From an uncultured Clostridia bacterium (lineage in GTDB: Bacteria > Bacillota > Clostridia > Christensenellales > UBA1242), in contig CAKVOF010000023.1 in assembly GCA_934778125.1 (NCBI GenBank), forward strand, positions 1 to 19,464: a DNA stretch of 19,464 bases, read 5' to 3'. The position numbers and the translations under genes are program-made. The notes below the pieces were generated by a model. It searched no databases. It saw only the letters and a list, made by a program, of their open reading frames with translations, and was not told the DNA's origin. Shown here in pieces: positions 6,381 through 13,633 of the stretch (position 1 is its first letter; each line of letters opens with the position of its first letter).

Positions 6381-6821
6381 TTATTCTGGAATTACTTCAA
6401 CTGGAATTGAAATAGTAACAGTTGGGTGAAGTTTAACTTTTGCAGTGTATGATCCTATTGATTTTATTGTTGCAACATAGATTTTCTTTTTATCAATATC
6501 AAAGCCTTTTTTAATAAGGTCCTCAGAAATTTCTTTGTTTGTAACAGAGCCGAAAACTTTACCATTTGCTCCGCACTTAATAGAAAGTGAAACTTGAATA
6601 TTTTTTAATTTTTCACCAAGTTCAACTGCTCTTAACCTTGCTTGTTCAGCTTGATATATATTACTTTCTTGGGCTTGTTTTGCTTCATTAAGGTTAACTG
6701 CATTTCCTACCTTAGCAAGTCCATTAGGTATCAAATAATTAGATGCATAACCATCATTAACGGTTATTATGTCGCCTTTTTTGCCTTTTCCTTTAATGTC
6801 TTTTAATAAAACAACTTTCAT
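6381..6821 (-). CDS. rplI: 50S ribosomal protein L9
   Basis: L9 binds 23S domain V near the L1 stalk and affects frame maintenance. The 146-residue protein starts MKVVLLKDIKGKGKKGDIIT, then VNDGYASNYLIPNGLA, the standard N-terminal domain. A central helix (about 40-75) links it to the C-terminal domain, which ends VTISIPVEVIPE. I chose the ATG at 6821 because GGAGG lies 5 bases upstream; a TTG four codons earlier overlaps that SD. It stands alone here, without the rpsF-ssb-rpsR or dnaB neighbours often seen. It converges on rplL. Confidence 0.97.
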   Translation of the reverse strand: MKVVLLKDIKGKGKKGDIITVNDGYASNYLIPNGLAKVGNAVNLNEAKQAQESNIYQAEQARLRAVELGEKLKNIQVSLSIKCGANGKVFGSVTNKEISEDLIKKGFDIDKKKIYVATIKSIGSYTAKVKLHPTVTISIPVEVIPE

Positions 6822-6842
6822 AATTACCTCCAATCTATATTA

Positions 6843-6872
6843 AGTTTACAACCATTTAAATGATTTTGTCAA
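6843..6872 (-). promoter_or_regulatory. Promoter of rplI
   Basis: On the minus strand a perfect TTGACA (6872-6867) and TAAACT (6848-6843) are 18 bases apart. The leader would be only about 15 bases, just enough for GGAGG. The remaining spacer up to 7064 is AT-rich, and I see no other clear element besides the AGAGGTG site of the next gene. Confidence 0.65.
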
Positions 6873-7064
6873 TTAAAATAACATTTAATTGTTAATCTAG
6901 ATTGTTAGGTTTTTGTTTATCTGCATTTATATATTATCCTTACAAAAAGGCTTTCAAATTAAATTTGCTGTAGTTTTTGCATAATCTTTTAAAAATAATT
7001 TTATTTAAGCGAAATTGAATAAAAAGCTTATAAATAGCAAACTAATATAAAGAGGTGAATTTAT

Positions 7065-7385
7065 ATGGATTTAAAATGTAAAAAGTTAAATTGCAAACAT
7101 AATAATTGCTATGCATGTATGAGCAATGATATTAAGGTAACTAATAAGTGTGAATGTGCAACATTTGAAGAGGCGGATCATGTTGATGCAAAACAAAAAC
7201 AAAACATTCCCAAAACAATGTTTGAAACTGCACCAGATATGCATCCTTATAGGCATAATAAACTTGTTGGAATAAAATGTGATGCAAAGTGCTTATTTAA
7301 TGAAGATTGCCATTGCAAAGCAAATGGTATTTGTGTTTGTAATGATGATTACAAAGCAACATGTGCAACATTTATTGAAAAATAA
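7065..7385 (+). CDS. Small cysteine-rich protein with two DUF1540-like modules
   Basis: The 106 residues hold two cysteine modules. The first (residues 3-34) has C5, C10, C15, C18, C29 and C31 and ends CATF. The second (70-104) has C72, C76, C82, C84, C90, C92 and C100 and also ends CATF. The second matches DUF1540, a family of unknown function common in clostridia and likely to bind metal. The first looks like a diverged copy. There is no signal peptide. AGAGGTG lies 7 bases before the ATG. The gene is monocistronic and closed by a strong terminator. Metal binding is inferred from the cysteines. Confidence 0.85.
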   Translation: MDLKCKKLNCKHNNCYACMSNDIKVTNKCECATFEEADHVDAKQKQNIPKTMFETAPDMHPYRHNKLVGIKCDAKCLFNEDCHCKANGICVCNDDYKATCATFIEK

Positions 7386-7386
7386 T

Positions 7387-7429
7387 AAAAAACACTTTTA
7401 AGAAATTATAAATCTTAAAAGTGTTTTTT
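7387..7429. terminator. Strong bidirectional terminator after the DUF1540-like gene
   Basis: A 17-bp perfect stem (7387-7403 with 7413-7429) has a nine-base loop, with A6 and T6 at its ends. It serves the plus-strand gene and, on the other strand, the peptidase gene ending at 7501. Confidence 0.9.
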
Positions 7430-7500
7430 AGTTATGCGTACTTAATTATTTTTATAATAATTAGGAATTTTAAGAAAACGTTATTATTAGGGTTATTAAA

Positions 7501-8229
7501 TTATTTTTTCTTTGTGAAATTCGCAAATATAATAAGCATTCTTAAGAAGTATACTAAAGAAACAATCAACGATGCAACATATGTTAGGGCAGCAGCATCT
7601 AAAACAGACTTTGCTTGTGTTAATTCACCATCATTTAAAGTATTAGTTTCCTTAAGCATAGCCAACGCTCTTTTGCTTGCATTTTTCTCAATTGGTAATG
7701 TAATTAAAGCAAATAGAAAAGACATTCCATAGAACACAACATATCCTAGTAAAAAGTAGGAGAAAAAATTATATGAAAGAGCAGGTGAAACGCAAAAAGA
7801 GCCAATAATTCCAGCGATAAGTATAACCCACATAAACCTACTCATAAAGTTTGCGATAGGGTATAGCACTTGCTTAATTTTGATAAAAGCATATCCTTCT
7901 TTGTATTGAATTGCATGTCCAATTTCGTGTGCAACAACGCCTAAAGCTGCAACACTTGTTGAATCATAAATACCATCGCTTAGAGCTATAACTTGCCTTT
8001 TATGGTCGTAGTAATCGGTTAATTCGCCACCAATTTTTATTATCTGGATATTTTGTAAACCAAGAGAATCTAAAACAATTCTAGCAAATTGATAAGCAGG
8101 CATTGCTTGAGATGTTGTTATTTCACTGTATTTTGAATAAGTTACTCTAACTCTTATTTCAGCATAAACCGTTATAATAATTAGTATCACGGCAACTGAA
8201 ATTGAGCCTATATAAATGGGATATATCAT
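7501..8229 (-). CDS. YugP-like membrane zinc metallopeptidase (copy 1)
   Basis: This is a predicted integral-membrane zinc protease of the YugP / Zn_peptidase_2 family; substrates are unknown. The 242 residues begin with a membrane helix (about 4-24). VVAHEIGHAIQ gives zinc ligands H101 and H105 and catalytic E102. The likely third ligand is E181 in LPIEKNAS. Further membrane helices lie at about 131-150, 157-178 and 215-237. The conserved GGELTDYYD precedes the metal site. AGGAG lies 6 bases before the ATG. The first four bases overlap the last four of the upstream paralogue (ATGA), so the two are translationally coupled. The gene ends at the shared bidirectional terminator. Confidence 0.9.
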   Translation of the reverse strand: MIYPIYIGSISVAVILIIITVYAEIRVRVTYSKYSEITTSQAMPAYQFARIVLDSLGLQNIQIIKIGGELTDYYDHKRQVIALSDGIYDSTSVAALGVVAHEIGHAIQYKEGYAFIKIKQVLYPIANFMSRFMWVILIAGIIGSFCVSPALSYNFFSYFLLGYVVFYGMSFLFALITLPIEKNASKRALAMLKETNTLNDGELTQAKSVLDAAALTYVASLIVSLVYFLRMLIIFANFTKKK

Positions 8230-8939
8230 TTTTTTCTCCTTTTATTTTTTTTCTTAGTTGCAAATTTAAGAAATATAATTTCATCAAAAAAGTTTGCAAT
8301 ATATGTTCTTGATGCAACACGAAGTAATTTTTTTACTTTATGTAGTTCACTAAATGTTAAATACTTGTTTTCTTTTAAATATCTTAAAGCGAAATTGCTT
8401 GCACCCATTTCAACTGGTATTAGTAGTATATTCTTTAAACAATGTAAACCAAAAAGTGCAAGAGATATATACAATAAAGTAGTTGCAACATCGCTTTTTA
8501 AACACATCGCTATTATTGCTGAGAATAAAAATATTAAAATAAATTTACTTGTGAAATTCGTTAATGAGCGAATCCAATTTGTTATAATAAAAAGTGGATT
8601 TTTGTTGTGGTCTTGCACGGCATGTCCGAGCTCGTGCCCAATTATAGCAAGTGAGGCGATAGATGGAAAATCACAAACTTCTTCGCTCATCATAAGTGTT
8701 TTTGATTTTGGACTATAACAATCAGTTAATGTGCCATCAATTAAAGCAAGTTTAATATTGAGGTGGAGTTGTTGTTTTGCTGATATCGCGAACTCTTTTC
8801 CTGTTGTGTTTGTGTGATTTCGTTCTTCCGAAAATTTATTGTACCAATAATAAATTCTAGATCTTGATGTGAACACATCAATGAGGAAAAGTATAATTAA
8901 AATTCCACAAGCAATATATATATAATACTTTGTTTCCAT
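8226..8939 (-). CDS. YugP-like membrane zinc metallopeptidase (copy 2)
   Basis: This is a diverged paralogue of the next gene, with the same fold and the same predicted protease activity. From the ATG at 8939 it has 237 residues: a membrane helix at 5-22, IIGHELGHAVQ with H102, E103 and H106, third ligand E177 in IPVEMGAS, and two middle membrane helices (about 131-147 and 154-175). The C-terminus is highly basic (KKKNKRRKK) and its last hydrophobic helix is weaker than in copy 1. A TTG six codons upstream is in frame but has no SD. The ATG has none either, and it sits exactly where transcription should start, so a leaderless mRNA is likely. Both catalytic motifs are intact. Confidence 0.88.
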   Translation of the reverse strand: METKYYIYIACGILIILFLIDVFTSRSRIYYWYNKFSEERNHTNTTGKEFAISAKQQLHLNIKLALIDGTLTDCYSPKSKTLMMSEEVCDFPSIASLAIIGHELGHAVQDHNKNPLFIITNWIRSLTNFTSKFILIFLFSAIIAMCLKSDVATTLLYISLALFGLHCLKNILLIPVEMGASNFALRYLKENKYLTFSELHKVKKLLRVASRTYIANFFDEIIFLKFATKKKNKRRKK

Positions 8940-8945
8940 AGTATT

Positions 8946-8974
8946 ATTATAATTCAATTTGTTTTTTTTAACAA
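8946..8974 (-). promoter_or_regulatory. Promoter giving a predicted leaderless peptidase mRNA
   Basis: On the minus strand TTGTTA (8974-8969) and a perfect TATAAT (8951-8946) are spaced by exactly 17 bases. Six bases follow, then the A of ATG at 8939, which is the expected +1. No Shine-Dalgarno sequence is present in the spacer. Confidence 0.6.
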
Positions 8975-8982
8975 GTAATTAT

Positions 8983-9927
8983 TTAAAAACTCTCTAAATC
9001 GTTTATCAAATTATTTTCAAAAGTAAACTTGATTTTTTTGGTTGATTCGGTACTTCTAACTATATATATAGTGTCGTTCCTATTATATGAATCAAAAAAT
9101 ATTTTTTCAATTTTGTCAAAGAACTTAGATATGTTTTCTTCGCTCATATTTTCTTGAAGTTGGGGTGAAATCTTTGTCATTGCTTGAGATATGTCATTAT
9201 TTTTTATTGCCATCAAAAATTGATAAGCTGTTAATTCATTTATATTTGCATTTCTGGGTTTAGATAAATATATTGAGTTATTAGATAGTTTGCCATCATT
9301 AAAATTAAAATCGTAAATGGTTGCATAATGACATATGCTATCACATCTAACAAGAAATTTAAGTTTATTTTCAGCTTCCTCAATTGTTTTGCAAACTAAA
9401 TTGCAAACGCATTCAAGTGAATTTATATCAACTATGCATATTTGGAAATTCCCATTAGTTAAACAGTTTTTATAAACAATATAATTTCCATATTGTTTGG
9501 CTAGGGAGTTGGTTATGCAATGATTTGAATTAATTATCTTTTTTAAAACATTATTTTCGTAGATATAAATATTTGTTGGGTTTGTTTGAACTGTGGTAAA
9601 AATCTTACCGAAATTAAATGTAATTAAATTATTTGTTTGGCTAGTGGAAACAATAGGATTTAATTTAATTTCAAAGTGATTGTTTGAAAATTCAATGATT
9701 TCAATTTGGTCACCATTGCATTTTGGAACATTATTAAGTATTTCAATCGATTGAGTGTAGGGCAGATATTGAATTTTATTTGATATTGGATTAAAGGTAA
9801 CGTAAAATTTTATGCCTGACTCAACTTCAAAATCGCAATACTCATCAACGTAACAATGCTTAATAAATTCACTATTAACCCTTAATTCAAATTCAACATC
9901 ACTATAAAAATGTAGATATGTTTTCAT
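8983..9927 (-). CDS. Unrecognised 314-residue protein, possible NTF2-like C-terminus
   Basis: I do not recognise the family. No signal peptide or membrane helix is seen. Residues 1-210 look beta-rich with many Asn, Ile and Tyr and nine or more Cys. Residues about 230-314 start with LTAYQFLMAIKNNDISQAM, a helical pattern followed by strands (DTIYIV, KKIKFTF). This is reminiscent of NTF2/SnoaL-like or DUF4878-type domains, but that is only a pattern guess. AAGGAGC lies 6 bases before the ATG. It is the first gene of the minus-strand group, 43 bases before the peptidase pair, which has its own promoter. It is transcribed away from the 10034 gene. Confidence 0.8.
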   Translation of the reverse strand: MKTYLHFYSDVEFELRVNSEFIKHCYVDEYCDFEVESGIKFYVTFNPISNKIQYLPYTQSIEILNNVPKCNGDQIEIIEFSNNHFEIKLNPIVSTSQTNNLITFNFGKIFTTVQTNPTNIYIYENNVLKKIINSNHCITNSLAKQYGNYIVYKNCLTNGNFQICIVDINSLECVCNLVCKTIEEAENKLKFLVRCDSICHYATIYDFNFNDGKLSNNSIYLSKPRNANINELTAYQFLMAIKNNDISQAMTKISPQLQENMSEENISKFFDKIEKIFFDSYNRNDTIYIVRSTESTKKIKFTFENNLINDLESF

Positions 9928-10033
9928 AACTTGCTCCTTGCTTAAACAATATAAATTCTTAATAAAATTAATATGACATTTTTGTTTTATATATGATATT
10001 TGCGGAAATAATCTAATATGAAAGGAGAATAAT

Positions 10034-10282
10034 ATGATAAAATTTAGCTTCGTTAAAAAGTTTAATCCAGAAAATAAAAACAGGTTTTTAAATATTCATA
10101 GAAAACATACAAGTAGTGAAAGACCTTATGAAGATGAACTGATTAATATAATGTTTGAAAAATTAGCAAATCTAATCAAAAAAGTGGGTGTTATGCAAGC
10201 GAGTAAAATTCACGATAAAAACTGCCAAATTATTAGTTTTAATCCAGTTAACAATTCTGATAACGAAGCCTCTCATAAATAA
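10034..10282 (+). CDS. Small unrecognised protein, 82 residues
   Basis: The protein is basic in its first 30 residues (KK, NKNR, HRKHTSSER). A predicted helix follows (about 33-58, ELINIMFEKLANLIKKVGVM), then a polar tail. There is no signal peptide or membrane helix. AAAGGAG lies 7 bases before the ATG, which makes translation credible. A weak promoter may lie at 9973-10000 (ATGACA, 16 bases, GATATT). It ends just before the addB promoter, with no hairpin between. I know no homologue, and a spurious frame is possible. Confidence 0.62.
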   Translation: MIKFSFVKKFNPENKNRFLNIHRKHTSSERPYEDELINIMFEKLANLIKKVGVMQASKIHDKNCQIISFNPVNNSDNEASHK

Positions 10283-10289
10283 TAAACCT

Positions 10290-10318
10290 TTGATTTAATT
10301 TTCTTTATTTGATATAAT
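10290..10318 (+). promoter_or_regulatory. Promoter of addB-addA
   Basis: TTGATT (10290-10295) and a perfect TATAAT (10313-10318) are 17 bases apart. The start would be near 10325, 30 bases before the addB ATG, with AAGGTG at 10345-10350 as the SD. Confidence 0.75.
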
Positions 10319-10354
10319 AAGTATTGAAAAGTAAAATTTAAGCTAAGGTGAAAA

Positions 10355-13300
10355 ATGAAAGTTAAGATTTTTGTAGGGAAAACAAATAGAGATAGTCTTA
10401 AGGCAGTTGTTGAAAAACTAAAGCACAGAGATAAAACTCAAAAGCATATTTTAATAACCCCAGATAGAAATGCATTAAATATTGAGAATTTTGTTTTAGA
10501 GAATTTGAGTGAGGATTGCGTTACTGATATCACGATTTCAACTTTTTCAAGGTTCTCGAACCAAATCATTCAAAGGTATAATTCTGATAACAAAAAGATG
10601 CTCTCGAAGTCAGCAAGTGTAGCTATAATTAAAAACATACTAACAAATAATATGGATAAGTTGAGTTATTATAAAAAAGCAATTAACTACAATGGTTTTT
10701 GCTCTGAACTCTATGAAACTATATGTATGTTTAAAAGTTGTGGAGTTAGGCCAACTGACATTGTTGAAACCAATAATAATTTTTTAAATCTAAAATTAAA
10801 AGATATAAAATTAACATATGAAAAGTTTGAAGAGTTTTTGAAAAACAGATATACAGATAGTTTCAACAAATTAATTTTATGCTCAAAATTAATTAATTCT
10901 GATTTAAAAAATACTAATTTTTATTTCATTGATTTTAGTGATTTAAACTTTCAAATGTATCAAATTATTCTTGCGCTGATAAAGAATTCGAGCAGTGTTA
11001 ATGTTGCAACGATTGCAAATTGTTTTGATGAACTGAATAATAGAGAACTGTTTGTGAATGCTATTTATTACAATATTATTGATTTATGCAAACAATTAGG
11101 TGTTTATTGTGATATTGAAAAATGTTCACTGGTCGATTATGTTAAGGATAATTTGTATGGATATTCTATAATAAAAAATGTCAATTACGAAAGGGTTTCT
11201 GACTATAAATTATGTGTTTGTGACAATAAACGCCTCGAAATTGACAACCTCATTTTAAAAATTAAAAAATTATTTATTGATGGCAAGATAAAATCTTTCA
11301 ATGATATTGTTGTTTGTGTTTCTGATTTAAACCTTTACTATAGGGATTTGGAAAATGCATTAATAGCATCGAATTTGCCTTACTATTTAGATAAATCGAG
11401 TTCAATTAAGGATAATATTGTTGTTAGGGCTATTTCAAATATTCTTGAGCTGTTGTGCGGTAACTACGATAAACATAATGTATTATCTTTGCTTAATAAT
11501 GTGTTGTTTAATTCTGATGATAGTGTTTTTGAATATAATAATTTTATTAATAAATATGGTTTGCAATATGCCAGTTTAATAGATAAATCATTGCTGAATA
11601 AAAATATAATCGTTCCAGATAGCTTAAAAAACGTTTTTTTGTTTTTTGCGATTATATTGAAATATAAGAGTAAAATTGATAGCCTAGGTTCAATTGAAAG
11701 TTTATTAAGTATTTTGCGTGAATTATTTGATGAGATTAAGTTTGAGGATAGGGTATTAAAGCTTCTTAATAAATTGAAGCAACAGGGTTTAATTATTGAA
11801 TTTAGGAATTTAGATAAGGTATGTGAAAAAATTAAGCAAGCCTTTAATGAAATTTTGGAAGTTTTTAAAAATGAGCAATTATCACTTGAAGGTTTTAAGG
11901 GGATTCTTGATTCCTATTTTGAAGATATCTCTGTGAGTCAACCACCTATAAGTATTGATTCAATTTTTGTTGGTGATATAAATAATTCTTATTTCACTCC
12001 TTGTAAGTATTTGTTTGTTCTGGGGGCTAATGAAGGAAACTTTCCAACTTACTCTCAAGACCTTGGTATTGTTAGTGATAAAGAAATCGGAAACTTGGAT
12101 GAAAAAAATAAAATTACTCCAACTATTGCGCTTATTAATAAGAGGCGGAAGTTTAAAGTTTATGAGTTGATGTTTATGGCTGATGTGTGTACATACATAT
12201 CTTATTGTTCATCTGATGAAAATGGAGTTGAGCAATATCAAAATTCTTTTATAACATCGTTGATGAAATTGGATGCTATAAGTGAAGTTGAATATGCTAA
12301 ACAAACAAATCTATCAAAGTGTTTGGTTGGTTGCGATGATGATTATTGCATCAATAATTTGAATTATGATACTGCCAAAAATAACTTTGTGTTTGCAATT
12401 AAGAATTGGAATTCCTTCTCGAGTAATGTTGGCTTTAGAGCGTATGTTGATTATCTTGCAAGTGTTCTAAATAAAGAGTGTGATAAGGTTTTGGAGTTAA
12501 ATAAATTTAGGCAAACTTATTTTAATTTAAGAACTGAAAACAATGGTTTACTTAGTAACAACTCAATCAGTATTAGTCAATTTGAAACGTTTTTTAAGTG
12601 CCCATATATGCATTTGGTTAGGTATGGTTTAAAACTTAAAGATGAGGAAAAGGCTGAATTGCAGGCGAAAGAATTTGGTGATATAATTCACTCTTTCTTG
12701 GCTATTTCAGTTAAAGAGTTATGCAATAAGTCTAATTATGATGACACTAGTATCGATGATATTGTCAAAAAGTCATTTGATGTAGTTAGAAATATGGAAA
12801 AGTTTTCTTATATTTTTAGTAATAAGTTAAATGCATTTTTAATTAACTCTTTAGAAGATGAGTGTTTTAGAGTTTTAAAAGCTATTAATAATCAACAAAA
12901 ATTATCTAATTTCAGGCCTATGAAAAATGGTTATGAAATACCATTTAGTAAATTTTCTAATGCAATCAAGTTTAATATTGGAGATAAAGAAATAGTTTTA
13001 AAAGGTATAATTGATAGAGTTGATTTGTGTGATGATTATTTTAGAGTTATTGATTATAAAACTGGTAGTGATAGTTTTACCGATTTCACTGATTTATACA
13101 ACGGTAAAAAAATTCAGTTAATAGTTTATATGAAAGTATTTGGAGATTCTCATAAAAACCTTAAACCTGCAGGTGCTTTTTATTTACCAATTAAAAACTC
13201 TTATTCAAGTGGCTTAGATATGAAATACCAGTTGTCGGGTGTTATTAGGAATGAAATTGAAAACATTTTGAATTTTGATGGCAACTTAAACAAGCCAAAC

Positions 13301-13633
13301 TACCGCAGTCCCGCTGTTAATCTGGCGACTAAGTCTGATTGTTCTTTTGTTTCTAATTCAACTTCAAATAATTTGTTGTTATCTGAAGAGCAAATGAATT
13401 ATATTTGTGATTTTGCTTTTAAATTGATGAGTAGGGCGGTTGAGAAAATGAATGATGGTGTTATTGATGCCGTTCCTCTTGAAGATGATAATTTTAAATG
13501 TTGTGCTTATTGTGATTACAAAGGATTATGTTATTTTGATGAGTCGTTTAATTGCAAAACAAAAAAAGTTGTGAAAGTGAAAAATATTAGTGAACTTAAA
13601 AATATAATTGAAAAGGAAAATGAAATTGATTAA
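10355..13633 (+). CDS. addB: AddB subunit of the AddAB helicase-nuclease
   Basis: AddAB resects double-strand breaks for RecA and degrades foreign linear DNA; AddB carries one nuclease and helps recognise Chi. The 1092 residues are close to the usual 1150. The C-terminal nuclease shows GDIIHSFL, GIIDRVD (884-890) and DYKTG (900-904). The iron-sulphur cysteines are C749 (FKCPYMH) and C1050, C1053, C1059 in the expected CxxCx5C spacing. The helicase-like part retains LFVLGANEGNFP. The N-terminal Walker A that AddB proteins usually show is lost: FVGKTNRDSLK has Asp, Ser and Leu where GK[ST] is expected. addA overlaps its end. Confidence 0.93.
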   Translation: MKVKIFVGKTNRDSLKAVVEKLKHRDKTQKHILITPDRNALNIENFVLENLSEDCVTDITISTFSRFSNQIIQRYNSDNKKMLSKSASVAIIKNILTNNMDKLSYYKKAINYNGFCSELYETICMFKSCGVRPTDIVETNNNFLNLKLKDIKLTYEKFEEFLKNRYTDSFNKLILCSKLINSDLKNTNFYFIDFSDLNFQMYQIILALIKNSSSVNVATIANCFDELNNRELFVNAIYYNIIDLCKQLGVYCDIEKCSLVDYVKDNLYGYSIIKNVNYERVSDYKLCVCDNKRLEIDNLILKIKKLFIDGKIKSFNDIVVCVSDLNLYYRDLENALIASNLPYYLDKSSSIKDNIVVRAISNILELLCGNYDKHNVLSLLNNVLFNSDDSVFEYNNFINKYGLQYASLIDKSLLNKNIIVPDSLKNVFLFFAIILKYKSKIDSLGSIESLLSILRELFDEIKFEDRVLKLLNKLKQQGLIIEFRNLDKVCEKIKQAFNEILEVFKNEQLSLEGFKGILDSYFEDISVSQPPISIDSIFVGDINNSYFTPCKYLFVLGANEGNFPTYSQDLGIVSDKEIGNLDEKNKITPTIALINKRRKFKVYELMFMADVCTYISYCSSDENGVEQYQNSFITSLMKLDAISEVEYAKQTNLSKCLVGCDDDYCINNLNYDTAKNNFVFAIKNWNSFSSNVGFRAYVDYLASVLNKECDKVLELNKFRQTYFNLRTENNGLLSNNSISISQFETFFKCPYMHLVRYGLKLKDEEKAELQAKEFGDIIHSFLAISVKELCNKSNYDDTSIDDIVKKSFDVVRNMEKFSYIFSNKLNAFLINSLEDECFRVLKAINNQQKLSNFRPMKNGYEIPFSKFSNAIKFNIGDKEIVLKGIIDRVDLCDDYFRVIDYKTGSDSFTDFTDLYNGKKIQLIVYMKVFGDSHKNLKPAGAFYLPIKNSYSSGLDMKYQLSGVIRNEIENILNFDGNLNKPNYRSPAVNLATKSDCSFVSNSTSNNLLLSEEQMNYICDFAFKLMSRAVEKMNDGVIDAVPLEDDNFKCCAYCDYKGLCYFDESFNCKTKKVVKVKNISELKNIIEKENEID

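Noticed and set aside
7421..7732. Plus-strand open frame of 103 codons with hydrophobic stretches
   Set aside because: It is antisense to the well-supported zinc peptidase, lacks an SD and overlaps a terminator.
8365..8718. Plus-strand open frame of 117 codons
   Set aside because: It is the antisense shadow of the second peptidase, whose HExxH and Glu ligands are clear on the other strand.
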